A stretch of 7,516 nucleotides of DNA from Casp-actino8 sp040381935 (lineage in GTDB: Bacteria > Actinomycetota > Acidimicrobiia > Acidimicrobiales > Ilumatobacteraceae): the NCBI GenBank assembly GCA_040381935.1, contig JBEIGJ010000098.1:1-7516 (forward strand), written 5' to 3'. Below the pieces are notes generated by a model. The model was given only the letters and a program-made list of their open reading frames with translations. It was not told the origin of the DNA and did not search any database. Position 1 is the stretch's first letter. Each line of letters opens with the position of its first letter. The position numbers were made by a program, and so were the translations under genes. Positions 1 through 6,343 of this stretch are shown piece after piece.

Positions 1-172
1 TCGGAGATCTCCACTCCGGTCGCTGCCCCCCGGGTACGACAGTAAGCACAAGATCACGTCGTTGATGCCAGTGGTTGCTATCTGGGTGGTTGTTATCTGG
101 GTGGTTGTTATCCCAGTGCTTGTTATCCCAGTGGTTGTTATCTGGGTGGTCGTTGATCTCACGAGGAGCCAT
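1..172 (-). CDS. Partial hypothetical protein with Asp-Asn-Asn-His-(Pro/Trp) repeat N-terminus, running off the left edge
   Basis: The minus strand is open from an ATG at 172-170 to the window edge (57 codons, C-terminus missing). The N-terminus reads MAPR and then six five-residue units: EINDH, PDNNH, WDNKH, WDNNH, PDNNH, PDSNH. After WHQRR comes an ordinary-looking stretch, DLVLTVVPGGQRPEWRSP. The repeat region is very hydrophilic and places a His every fifth residue, which could bind metal or be a disordered tail; this is inference. The 15-bp DNA repeat unit keeps the frame, as expected if it is translated. I see no clear ribosome binding site before the ATG. An in-frame TTG at 202-200 (after a stop at 214) with a GAGAG just upstream is an alternative start. 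The plus strand across the repeats is also open in two frames, but the minus reading gives the most protein-like continuation. I do not recognise the family. It is divergent from the small ORF at 190. Confidence 0.42.
   Translation of the reverse strand, partial: MAPREINDHPDNNHWDNKHWDNNHPDNNHPDSNHWHQRRDLVLTVVPGGQRPEWRSP
71..160. repeat. 15-bp direct tandem repeat, six units
   Basis: There are six contiguous 15-bp units starting at 71, 86, 101, 116, 131 and 146, with plus-strand consensus GTGGTTGTTATCTGG. Units 1, 2 and 5 end in CTGG and units 3 and 4 end in CCCA; the sixth is diverged (GTGGTCGTTGATCTC). The unit length is a multiple of three, and on the minus strand the array codes for five-residue repeats in the ORF that starts at 172. 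CTGGG (82-86, 97-101, 142-146) and CCCAG (112-116, 127-131) are reverse complements, so the array also has short internal dyads that could form small hairpins. Confidence 0.9.
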
Positions 173-189
173 GCGACTAAGGTGGTCGG

Positions 190-273
190 ATGCGGCCGGC
201 AACGACTCTCACGATGGTCCTGCTCTTAGCAGCGATTTTTGTGGCGGGTATTGTCTCTTTGCTGCGCTTGTAA
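190..273 (+). CDS. Small single-pass membrane peptide, 27 aa
   Basis: A short ORF begins with ATG at 190 and stops with TAA at 271-273. Its product starts MRPATTLTM and continues with a hydrophobic helix, VLLLAAIFVAGIVSLLRL, long enough to cross the membrane once. Only one Arg lies near the N-terminus and one Arg at the C-terminal end. A good ribosome binding site, AAGGTGG at 179-185, lies 4 bases before the ATG, which is the main reason to think it is translated. The stop codon is 12 bases before the acyl-CoA synthetase ATG, so the two are probably co-transcribed and perhaps translationally coupled. No function can be assigned. It might be a small membrane protein, a regulator of the neighbouring enzyme, or an upstream leader peptide. 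Only 17 bases separate it from the divergent ATG at 172. Confidence 0.5.
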   Translation: MRPATTLTMVLLLAAIFVAGIVSLLRL

Positions 274-285
274 CCAGGGGGGGAC

Positions 286-1794
286 ATGCTGAACCTGGCG
301 TCGATCATCGATGCTCACGACGCAGATTCGATTGCATTAATCAGTCGCGGTCGAACCACGACGTACGGCGAACTGCGGCATCAAGTCGAAGCGTTTCGCG
401 GATCGCTAACCCAACTTGGGGTGAAACCGGGAGACCGCATCGCCATGTTGTGCGGAAATGGACGATGGTTCGTGGTGGCGTACTTGGCTACTGCAGGTAT
501 GGGCGCCATCGCCGTGCCGATGAATCCTCTCAGTCCAACACCGGAACTGGAAGGTGAATTGACCGCTATCGACCCCATTGCTGTGCTGGTCGAAGCATCA
601 GGGGTGCCGTCTTTTTCTCGAGTGGATCGATCCAAATTGATCTCATTGCGGCACATCGTGATCACCGATGAGTCCAGTGCTGAAGCGGTGCAGGGGAATG
701 CAGCCATTCATCCCTTCGACGAACTACTGCAGGGCCCAGCTACTCGTTGGACCAGTGTCCCTCCGCACACACCGGCTGCGCTCATCTTCACCAGTGGAAC
801 GGCAGGTTCGCCCCGCGCTGCCATTCTCACGCACGGCAATCTCTTGGAAAATATGTGTCAGAACAATTCCACTGAGGATCACATTGTGTCCTCTGATGTG
901 GTCTTTGGTGTCTTGCCGATGTTTCATATTTTCGGTTTGAACGTCGTTCTCGGAATGAGCCTGATGGCTGGGGCGACTGTTGTTCTGGTGCAACGTTTCG
1001 ATCCGTTGACCGCTGTTGAATCCATCGAACAACGCAAGGTGACCATTTTCCCGGGGGCGCCGCCGGTCTGGGTGGCGCTATCGCTGATGGAAGGAATCGA
1101 ACCGACAGCCTTTTCCACAGTGCGTTTGGCACTGACTGGTGCGGCGCGTATGCCCGAAGACGCCACCGAACGAATGCAACGCAAATTCGGCATCGAATTG
1201 CGCGAGGGATACGGCCTCACCGAGGCAGCACCGGTGGTGACGAGTTCCGTTGGTATTCCGACCAAGCGCGGTTCGGTGGGTAAGGCGCTGGCCGGAGTTG
1301 AAGTGCGGGTTGTCGATGACGAAGGCGAAGACGTTCCCGTTGGTGACAGCGGTGAAGTGTGGGTTCGGGGCGCCAATGTTTTCGACGGATATTGGAATGA
1401 TCCCGAGGCCACGGCGCGTGTCCTTGACAGTGATGGCTGGCTGCATACTGGTGATGTCGGCATGGTGGACGATGACGGTTATCTCTACCTCTTGGATCGG
1501 GCCAAGGACTTGATCATCGTTTCTGGATTCAATGTGTATCCGGCCGAGGTCGAAGACGTTCTCTTACTTCATCCTGCCGTTTTCGAAGCGGGCGTTGTCG
1601 GTGTCCCTCATCCTCATACCGGCGAAGCGGTTCGGGCCTACGTGGTGCTTCGCCCGGGGGCAGAAGTTGATGAGGACACTTTGATCGACCACTGTCACGA
1701 TCACATTGCTCGCTACAAGTGCCCGAACAAGGTGTTGATCGTGGAAGAACTACCGCACAACTATTTCGGCAAGTTGCTGCGACGTTCGCTGTGA
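286..1794 (+). CDS. Acyl-CoA synthetase / AMP-dependent ligase (FadD-like)
   Basis: This 502-residue protein belongs to the ANL adenylate-forming superfamily. Such enzymes activate a carboxylic acid with ATP to an acyl-AMP and then transfer it to CoA. The core motifs are visible in order: P-loop-like TSGTAGSPRAA (169-179), PMFHIFGL (211-218), YGLTEAAP (309-316), GWLHTGD (384-390), the hinge stretch DRAKDLIIVSGFNVYP (404-419), and the C-terminal catalytic lysine K496 in HNYFGKLLRR. The usual P-loop Lys-Gly (TTGxPKG) is Arg-Ala here. Length and motif order fit a medium- or long-chain fatty acyl-CoA ligase, but the substrate cannot be read from the sequence. The ATG at 286 is chosen because of the G-rich AGGGGGGG ribosome binding site at 276-283. 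It follows the 27-aa membrane peptide by 12 bases. Its last 45 bases overlap, tail to tail, the end of the membrane protein gene on the other strand, and that overlap contains the K496 codon. Confidence 0.93.
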   Translation: MLNLASIIDAHDADSIALISRGRTTTYGELRHQVEAFRGSLTQLGVKPGDRIAMLCGNGRWFVVAYLATAGMGAIAVPMNPLSPTPELEGELTAIDPIAVLVEASGVPSFSRVDRSKLISLRHIVITDESSAEAVQGNAAIHPFDELLQGPATRWTSVPPHTPAALIFTSGTAGSPRAAILTHGNLLENMCQNNSTEDHIVSSDVVFGVLPMFHIFGLNVVLGMSLMAGATVVLVQRFDPLTAVESIEQRKVTIFPGAPPVWVALSLMEGIEPTAFSTVRLALTGAARMPEDATERMQRKFGIELREGYGLTEAAPVVTSSVGIPTKRGSVGKALAGVEVRVVDDEGEDVPVGDSGEVWVRGANVFDGYWNDPEATARVLDSDGWLHTGDVGMVDDDGYLYLLDRAKDLIIVSGFNVYPAEVEDVLLLHPAVFEAGVVGVPHPHTGEAVRAYVVLRPGAEVDEDTLIDHCHDHIARYKCPNKVLIVEELPHNYFGKLLRRSL

Positions 1795-2508
1795 ACTAGA
1801 CGCCACCAGAAATCCGCTGAAAAGTACGACCACTCCCGCGAGAAGGGTCACGATGAAAGCCCGCTCTTCACCCAGACGAGCGGCAAACGATCCACTGGCC
1901 GAAAGCACAATCGTGCCCAGGGCGATGAGAGCGTTTCCACCAGCACTGCGTCGGGCGTTGCCGATCTGGCGTTGATGATGGCCGAGTGAGGGAACTCGTC
2001 CGCGCACCAGACGAAGAATCGACCACAAGGCTCCGACGATGATCACCAATGCGGCTACACCCGAGCCGACCGCGGCAAAGACCCGGGGCGCCACACCAAA
2101 AAGTTCACTGCCTTTGGGGAGCGATCCCGCTTCGAGAACGGTGGCTGAAAAGTCGTGCGTCGTCGGGGCGCTGAGAACAACTCCGGTGGCGGCACTGGAA
2201 AGTCCGATCAACCAGATACGGACGCGGTTGCCCACTGTGGAGCCGAACAACAAATAGATGGTGCCGAGCGCCAACCACGGGACGTTCAAGATGGCACCGA
2301 ACAAGAAAAAGACGCGGAACGAAGGCAGGCTCCATCCCCGTGCCTGGGCCCACCACAAGGCGGCCGAACCACCAGTAAACAGAACCAACGAAATGGTCCA
2401 GGCCCCATCGTGGGGTCGACGCCGACGCAGCCAGCGGTCGAATGTGGAGAGTGTAAAAGCCAAAGCGACCAACGTGGCAGCAGCAGACAGAGCGACGTTC
2501 ACGGTCAC
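1750..2508 (-). CDS. Seven-helix integral membrane protein, function unknown
   Basis: The 252-residue product has about seven hydrophobic segments (approximately 3-22, 36-55, 66-88, 96-114, 137-165, 192-212, 217-239), separated by short loops with Arg-rich patches such as RWLRRRRPHDG (26-36). A compact signature in helix 3, FLFGAILNVPWLALGTIYLLFG, resembles conserved actinobacterial membrane proteins of unknown role that I recall only in general terms. No catalytic or transporter motif is visible. The start is GTG at 2508-2506; an in-frame stop lies just upstream and there is no ribosome binding site. A TAGTCT hexamer ends exactly 6 bases before the GTG, which suggests a leaderless transcript. 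The gene is divergent from rex and its 3' end overlaps the acyl-CoA synthetase by 45 bp. Sharing a promoter region with rex raises the possibility of Rex control, which is an inference. Confidence 0.82.
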   Translation of the reverse strand: MTVNVALSAAATLVALAFTLSTFDRWLRRRRPHDGAWTISLVLFTGGSAALWWAQARGWSLPSFRVFFLFGAILNVPWLALGTIYLLFGSTVGNRVRIWLIGLSSAATGVVLSAPTTHDFSATVLEAGSLPKGSELFGVAPRVFAAVGSGVAALVIIVGALWSILRLVRGRVPSLGHHQRQIGNARRSAGGNALIALGTIVLSASGSFAARLGEERAFIVTLLAGVVVLFSGFLVASSSQRTSQQLAEIVVR

Positions 2509-2514
2509 GTCACG

Positions 2515-2520
2515 AGACTA
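2515..2520 (-). promoter_or_regulatory. -10-like hexamer TAGTCT, leaderless start of the membrane protein gene
   Basis: On the minus strand TAGTCT is followed by exactly 6 bases and then the GTG start codon at 2508. It fits TANNNT, the -10 pattern known for actinobacterial leaderless transcripts, in which transcription begins at the first base of the start codon. The lack of a ribosome binding site supports this. No matching -35 is obvious. Confidence 0.45.
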
Positions 2521-2620
2521 GAGCAATGATCTCGGTTCCTTTTGGTGGCAGATGCGCTCAGTGACCAGTAAGCGGTGACTAATGACCGCGTGCCGACGAA
2601 GACATCGATCATTGTGACTT

Positions 2621-2642
2621 CGTGCTCGTGATCAACAGCACG
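2621..2642. promoter_or_regulatory. 22-bp imperfect palindrome, candidate operator of the rex operon
   Basis: Two arms, CGTGCT at 2621-2626 and AGCACG at 2637-2642, are perfect reverse complements. The centre, TGATCA at 2629-2634, is itself palindromic, so 9 of 11 base pairs of the dyad match; only the 2627/2636 and 2628/2635 pairs fail. The 3' arm abuts the predicted -10 hexamer. If transcription starts at the rex ATG, the dyad spans about -34 to -13, where a bound repressor would block RNA polymerase. It differs from the canonical Rex site (TGTGAA, 4 bases, TTCACA), so binding by Rex itself is uncertain. Confidence 0.5.
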
Positions 2643-2648
2643 TAGGTT
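2643..2648 (+). promoter_or_regulatory. -10-like hexamer TAGGTT, leaderless start of rex
   Basis: TAGGTT is followed by exactly 6 bases and then the rex ATG at 2655, the spacing expected for a leaderless actinobacterial transcript. There is no strong ribosome binding site; only the AGG inside this same hexamer could serve weakly. No clear -35 lies 16-18 bases upstream, where the palindrome sits. Confidence 0.45.
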
Positions 2649-2654
2649 CTTCGT

Positions 2655-3338
2655 ATGGCTGATCGCCCCCGTCGCCGTATTCCAGAAGCCACCGTGGCGC
2701 GCCTTCCGGTCTACCTCCGTTTGTTGAACACTCTCATCGAAGAGGGTGTCAGTCAGATTTCTTCGGAACAGATCGCTGAATTGGCGGGAGTCAATGCTCC
2801 CAAAGTCCGTAAGGATCTGAGTTTCCTTGGCACCTATGGCACGCGTGGTGTTGGGTACGACGTGAACTATCTCGTGTACCAGGTTCAGCAGGTGCTGGGC
2901 CTGAATCACGATTGGCCAGTCGTCATCGTCGGTGCCGGCAATCTCGGTCAGGCCCTGTCGGGCCACGGCGGTTTTGGGGACAAGGGGTTCCCTGTTGCTG
3001 GAATCGTCGATATCGACCCGGCGAAGATTGGATCGGTGATCGGCGGGGTGCGGGTTCGTCATGTGGACGATTTGGCCCAGATCGTGGCGGCGCGCACTGT
3101 GTCGATCGGCGTGATTGCGGTACCGGCATCGGCAGCTCAGGAGGCTGCTGAGCGCCTGGTGAAGGCCGGAGTCACCAGTATTTTGAACTTCGCTCCCACC
3201 GTGCTGACGGTGCCCTCGGGGATATCGGTGAGGCCGGTGGATCTGGCCCTCGAATTGCAGATTCTCAGCTTTCACGAACAACGACGGCTGGCCCAGAGAC
3301 GAGACTTCACGTCGACGTCGTCCGGGGCCAGTGCGTAG
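2655..3338 (+). CDS. rex: Redox-sensing transcriptional repressor Rex
   Basis: Rex is a homodimeric repressor that reads the NADH/NAD+ ratio. It binds its operators when NADH is low and lets go when NADH rises, derepressing respiratory and haem genes. The 227-residue protein shows the family layout. An N-terminal winged helix (about 1-80) has the recognition helix APKVRKDLSFLG (48-59) followed by TYGTRGVGYDV. A Rossmann fold follows, with the dinucleotide-binding loop GAGNLG (93-98) and acidic residues D119/D121 at the end of strand 2, where the adenosine ribose binds. A C-terminal helix with LELQILSFHEQRR (199-211) matches the domain-swapped dimer helix. The ATG at 2655 is the first possible start, as an in-frame TAG lies at 2643. 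It heads the hem cluster, as in Streptomyces rex-hemACD, and hemA starts 36 bp downstream. Autoregulation through the upstream palindrome is likely but unproven. Confidence 0.96.
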   Translation: MADRPRRRIPEATVARLPVYLRLLNTLIEEGVSQISSEQIAELAGVNAPKVRKDLSFLGTYGTRGVGYDVNYLVYQVQQVLGLNHDWPVVIVGAGNLGQALSGHGGFGDKGFPVAGIVDIDPAKIGSVIGGVRVRHVDDLAQIVAARTVSIGVIAVPASAAQEAAERLVKAGVTSILNFAPTVLTVPSGISVRPVDLALELQILSFHEQRRLAQRRDFTSTSSGASA

Positions 3339-3374
3339 GTCTGGTCCGGGGTCCGAGGGAATAAGGTAACTGCC

Positions 3375-4637
3375 GTGTCCATCGTCGTTTTCGGGGTGAA
3401 TCATCGCACCAGCCCACTGTCTCTTCTTGAGCGGGTGACGATCTCCGACGACGCCCTGCCCAAGATGGTGCACGGTCTCATGGCTCAGCCGAACATTCGC
3501 GAAGCGGTGGTGCTGTCCACCTGTAATCGCACTGAGGTGTACGCAGTCGCCGAAAAGTTTCACGGGGCCTATGCCGACTTACGGGATTTCTTTTGTGACC
3601 TCGGTGGTTTTTCGGCCGACGAATTGTCACCCCACGTTTATAGCCAGCACGACGATGAAGCCGTGCGCCACCTTTTCGAAGTTGCTGCTGGCCTGGATTC
3701 GGCAGTACTTGGCGAAAGTGAAATCCTCGGACAAGTTCGCAGTGCTTGGGAACGATCACAACGTGAGGGTGGATCGCTGTCCACACTCAATTTGTTGTTC
3801 CGCTTGGCGCTGGAGACCGGCAAACGAGCGCGTACGGAAACCTCCATCGGTCGTCATACCTCGAGTGTCAGTTCGGCTGCCGTTGACATGGCTCGCGAAA
3901 CGCTGGGCTCGATCGAAGGTTTGACCGTTCTCGTGGTTGGAGCGGGAGATATGGGTGAAGGTGTCATCGTGGCCATGGCCGATGCCGGCGTGGGCCGCAT
4001 CTTGGTGACCAACCGCACCATTGGCAAAGCGCAAGTACTAGCGGATCGCGTTTCGGGAACAGTCACCGAGTTCTATCGATTGGCGCAAGCCATGGCCGAT
4101 ACCGATGTCATCATCACCTGCACGGGTGCTGGTTCAACGGTGATCGACGAAGAGATGGTGCGGGCGGCAATGGTGGATCGCGCCGAGCGTCCGCTGCTGA
4201 TCGTCGACATAGCGGTACCGCGTGACGTGGATTGTGCAGTTGCGGACCTGGATGCAGTGACTCTTTTGGATCTGGACGATTTACGCGATTGGGCAGCACG
4301 CGGCCAGGCGCTAAGAGCCAATGAAGCAGAGGCTGTGCGTTCCATTGTCGGTGAGGAACTCGAGAGATTCGTCATCGAATCCACTGCTCGTCAAGCAGCT
4401 CCACTGGTTGCGCAGTTGCACGAACGAGCCGAAGCGGTGCGGGTCGCCGAAGTTGAACGGCTATCGAAAAAGATGTCGTCCTTAGATGATGATCAGCGTG
4501 ACGCCGTTGAGGCTTTGACCAAGGGAATCGTGGCCAAACTGCTTCATGATCTCTCGGTCCGCCTCAAAGACGATGCCGGTACGCCGCGTGGCGAGAGGAA
4601 TGCAGCTGCGGTGCGCGACCTCTTTGATCTTCGCTGA
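3375..4637 (+). CDS. hemA: Glutamyl-tRNA reductase
   Basis: HemA reduces glutamyl-tRNA(Glu) with NADPH to glutamate-1-semialdehyde, the committed step of C5 tetrapyrrole synthesis in the cytoplasm. The 420-residue protein opens with the family start MSIVVFGVNHRTSPLSLLER. It carries the catalytic cysteine C50 in LSTCNRTEVY, then GESEILGQV (113-121), the NADPH-binding loop GAGDMGEG (189-196), and a C-terminal helical dimerisation domain from about residue 320 to the end. The length is normal for the family. The start is GTG at 3375. An AAGG at 3363-3366 could be its ribosome binding site; alternatively TAAGGT (3362-3367), 7 bases before GTG, could be a -10 for a leaderless internal transcript. 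hemA follows rex by 36 bp and precedes hemC by 10 bp, so co-transcription is likely. The partner HemL is not in this window. Confidence 0.97.
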   Translation: MSIVVFGVNHRTSPLSLLERVTISDDALPKMVHGLMAQPNIREAVVLSTCNRTEVYAVAEKFHGAYADLRDFFCDLGGFSADELSPHVYSQHDDEAVRHLFEVAAGLDSAVLGESEILGQVRSAWERSQREGGSLSTLNLLFRLALETGKRARTETSIGRHTSSVSSAAVDMARETLGSIEGLTVLVVGAGDMGEGVIVAMADAGVGRILVTNRTIGKAQVLADRVSGTVTEFYRLAQAMADTDVIITCTGAGSTVIDEEMVRAAMVDRAERPLLIVDIAVPRDVDCAVADLDAVTLLDLDDLRDWAARGQALRANEAEAVRSIVGEELERFVIESTARQAAPLVAQLHERAEAVRVAEVERLSKKMSSLDDDQRDAVEALTKGIVAKLLHDLSVRLKDDAGTPRGERNAAAVRDLFDLR

Positions 4638-4647
4638 GAGATTGGCG

Positions 4648-5529
4648 ATGAGCCTGGTGCGCATTGCGACGCGGAGTTCGGCTCAAGCCCGAACCCAAGC
4701 CACGGCGATCGCCGATGACATCGCTCGGGCCCACCCAGACCTGACGGTGGATTTGGTTTTCGTCGACACCCTTGGTGATCAGAGACGCGATGTTCCTTTG
4801 CACACCATGGGCGGACAGGGAGTCTTCGTCAAAGAAGTGCAACTGGCAGTACTCGATGGACGGGCCGATGTGGCCGTGCACAGCGCCAAGGATCTGCCGT
4901 CGACACCGGCCGATGGATTGACCATTGCCGCTTTTGGCCGGCGGCGTGATCCCCGCGATGTCTTGGTCGGACGGTCACTACAGGAACTCGCGCCGGGAGC
5001 CACCGTGGCCACTGGATCGGTGCGGCGGCGGGCTCAGCTGCACCGGCTTCGTCCCGACCTGAGCTTTGTCGAGTTGCGCGGCAATATTCCCACCCGCCTG
5101 GAAAAGATTCCTGACCAGGGGGCAATCGTGATGGCGGCGGCGGCGCTCGACATCCTCGGATGGAGTGATCGAGTCAGTGAGTACATGTCTGTTGCCGACA
5201 TGGTTCCAGCGGTCGGTCAGGGCTGCGTGGCAGTGGAGTGTCGTACCGATGATCGAGCCACGCGTCAGCTGTTGCAGGCCATCGACCATCGGCCGTCACG
5301 ATTGGCAGTGGAGAGAGAGCGCGCTTATCTCTCAGAGTTGGGATCGGGCTGCTCGTTACCGGTCGGGGCGTTTGACGATGGCGTGAAGATGCGGGTCTAT
5401 TTGTCGTCCGATGATGGAACCAAACATCATCAGACGGAATTCGTCACCGGCGATGCGGCCTCGCACGAGGATCTTCTTCAAGCAGCACGGGCTGCAGCGC
5501 GAATCGCTCAGTCAGCCGTGATGTCATAG
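4648..5529 (+). CDS. hemC: Hydroxymethylbilane synthase (porphobilinogen deaminase)
   Basis: HemC joins four porphobilinogen molecules head to tail on a covalent dipyrromethane cofactor, giving hydroxymethylbilane. The start chosen is ATG 4648, giving 293 residues, since the protein then begins MSLVRIATRSSAQA like the family. The reading frame is open further upstream to 4546, but that part overlaps hemA and has no family character. GAGAG at 4636-4640, overlapping the hemA stop, is a plausible ribosome binding site. Key features are GGQGVFVKE (55-63), VHSAKDLPS (77-85) with the catalytic Asp D82, TGSVRRRAQL (122-131), LRGNIPTRLEK (143-153), GQGCVAVECR (190-199), and the cofactor-attachment cysteine C235 in LGSGCSLPVGA. 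The length is slightly below the usual 300-320 residues, with a short C-terminal domain. hemD follows 12 bp downstream. Confidence 0.96.
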   Translation: MSLVRIATRSSAQARTQATAIADDIARAHPDLTVDLVFVDTLGDQRRDVPLHTMGGQGVFVKEVQLAVLDGRADVAVHSAKDLPSTPADGLTIAAFGRRRDPRDVLVGRSLQELAPGATVATGSVRRRAQLHRLRPDLSFVELRGNIPTRLEKIPDQGAIVMAAAALDILGWSDRVSEYMSVADMVPAVGQGCVAVECRTDDRATRQLLQAIDHRPSRLAVERERAYLSELGSGCSLPVGAFDDGVKMRVYLSSDDGTKHHQTEFVTGDAASHEDLLQAARAAARIAQSAVMS

Positions 5530-5541
5530 TTCGTCAATGAG

Positions 5542-6327
5542 ATGTCAGCCGTGAATCAGATGAAGATGAGAACACTGTCTGGTCAAAGGGTGATCGTCAC
5601 GCGCGCCGCTGATCGATCCGGTGCGTTATCGGACATGTTGAGCGCGCTTGGTGCTGAGGTCGTGGAAATACCGCTCACGCGGACCGTGGATGCGGCCGAC
5701 GGCGGTCGAGCCTTGATTGCGGCCGTGGCCGATGTGGAACGTTACGACTGGGTCGTGGTGACCTCACCCGAAGGGGCCCGGCGGATGCGCGATGCCCTTG
5801 GCCATCGATCTTGGGGGCCGGATAGTCCGCGATTTGCCGCGGTTGGTCAGGCCACGGCACACGCGCTGACCGAGTCACGAGATCGAGGAAATGAAGTGCC
5901 TGTGGATCTCATCGCCACGGTGCAGACCGGTGCTGGATTGGGGCTCGACTTTCCGTCCGGGTCGGGACGGGTTCTGTTGGCTGTGGCCCGCGATGCCGGA
6001 GACGATTTCGAACAGGCGGCCCGCGCCCAAGGCTGGACGGTGGATCGGATCACGACGTATGCCACCGAACCGGTGTCCTATGTGCTCGATAGCGACCGGC
6101 GCAACGAGATCATGTCTTGCGCGGCGGTGACGTTCACTGCATCATCGGCGGTGAAGGCGTGGGAGGCGGCCTTTGGAACTGTGGCGCCACCGGTCATTGT
6201 GGCCATCGGACCAACGACTGCGGCGGCGGTGCACTCAGCCGGTCTTGGTCCGTGCGTGAGTGCCAGCGACCACAGCCTCGAAGGTGTCGTGGCTGCAGTG
6301 GTGTTAGCCCTGACTGGTGAATCGTGA
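5542..6327 (+). CDS. hemD: Uroporphyrinogen-III synthase
   Basis: HemD closes hydroxymethylbilane into uroporphyrinogen III with inversion of ring D, the branch point to haem, sirohaem and cobalamin. This family is poorly conserved, so the call rests on typical short motifs and position. At the N-terminus are LSGQRVIVTRAADRSGALSD (12-31) and LGAEVVEIPL, followed by YDWVVVTSPEGARRM and RFAAVGQATAHAL. In the second domain are a Y-A-T-E-P segment (ITTYATEP), VTFTASSAVKAW, and VIVAIGPTTAAAV near the C-terminus. These match the alternating two-domain fold of the enzyme. The length of 261 residues is normal, and this is a stand-alone protein, not the HemD fusion to a methyltransferase found in some actinobacteria. 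The start at ATG 5542 is tentative because GTG 5551, ATG 5560 and ATG 5566 are also in frame before the conserved region, and the ribosome binding site is weak. Confidence 0.92.
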   Translation: MSAVNQMKMRTLSGQRVIVTRAADRSGALSDMLSALGAEVVEIPLTRTVDAADGGRALIAAVADVERYDWVVVTSPEGARRMRDALGHRSWGPDSPRFAAVGQATAHALTESRDRGNEVPVDLIATVQTGAGLGLDFPSGSGRVLLAVARDAGDDFEQAARAQGWTVDRITTYATEPVSYVLDSDRRNEIMSCAAVTFTASSAVKAWEAAFGTVAPPVIVAIGPTTAAAVHSAGLGPCVSASDHSLEGVVAAVVLALTGES

Positions 6328-6343
6328 TGCTCGACGTGGAGCC

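Larger units (their letters stand above)
2509..2654. promoter_or_regulatory. Divergent promoter region between the membrane protein gene and rex
   Basis: This 146-bp gap separates two divergent start codons. It holds a -10-like TAGTCT for the minus gene, a -10-like TAGGTT for rex, and a 22-bp palindrome between 2621 and 2642. A further GATCA/TGATC pair (2607-2611 and 2629-2633) shares part of that palindrome. Around 2560-2587 there are loosely repeated GTGAC/TGACC words. No convincing -35 hexamer is visible for either direction, and no tRNA or small RNA is apparent. Confidence 0.7.

Noticed and set aside
71..160. CRISPR-like array
   Set aside because: The units are contiguous 15-mers with no spacers and no cas genes nearby.
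2..229. A plus-strand frame open across the 15-bp array giving Val-Val-Val-Ile-Trp/Pro units that could look like a membrane segment
   Set aside because: The hydrophobicity comes only from the repeat. The flanking residues are not protein-like, and the minus-strand frame gives a better start and continuation.
75..557. A plus-strand frame starting in the 15-bp repeat and giving Leu-Leu-Ser-Gly-Trp repeats
   Set aside because: It overlaps the well-supported acyl-CoA synthetase for more than half its length, uses a TTG start inside the repeat with no ribosome binding site, and has no protein-like pattern outside the repeat.
2560..2594. Seven-base periodic words (AGTGACC, AGTAAGC, GGTGACT, AATGACC) upstream of rex
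   Set aside because: The copies match each other too loosely to claim a repeat or a regulator binding array, though the GTGAC words may be worth including in a promoter comparison.
2612..2629. A possible canonical Rex operator beginning TTGTGAC
   Set aside because: Only the left half-site is good. The expected right half TTCACAA is TGCTCGT here, matching 3 of 7 positions.
2505..3563. A 352-codon open frame on the minus strand across rex and the start of hemA
   Set aside because: It lies wholly antisense to rex, whose protein is unmistakable. Its own translation is His/Arg/Asp-rich with no fold-like pattern, as expected from an antisense shadow of a coding region.
4546..4647. A longer HemC N-terminus of 34 extra residues
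   Set aside because: The extension overlaps the end of hemA and has no HemC-like sequence. ATG 4648 has a nearby GAGAG and gives the family-typical start.
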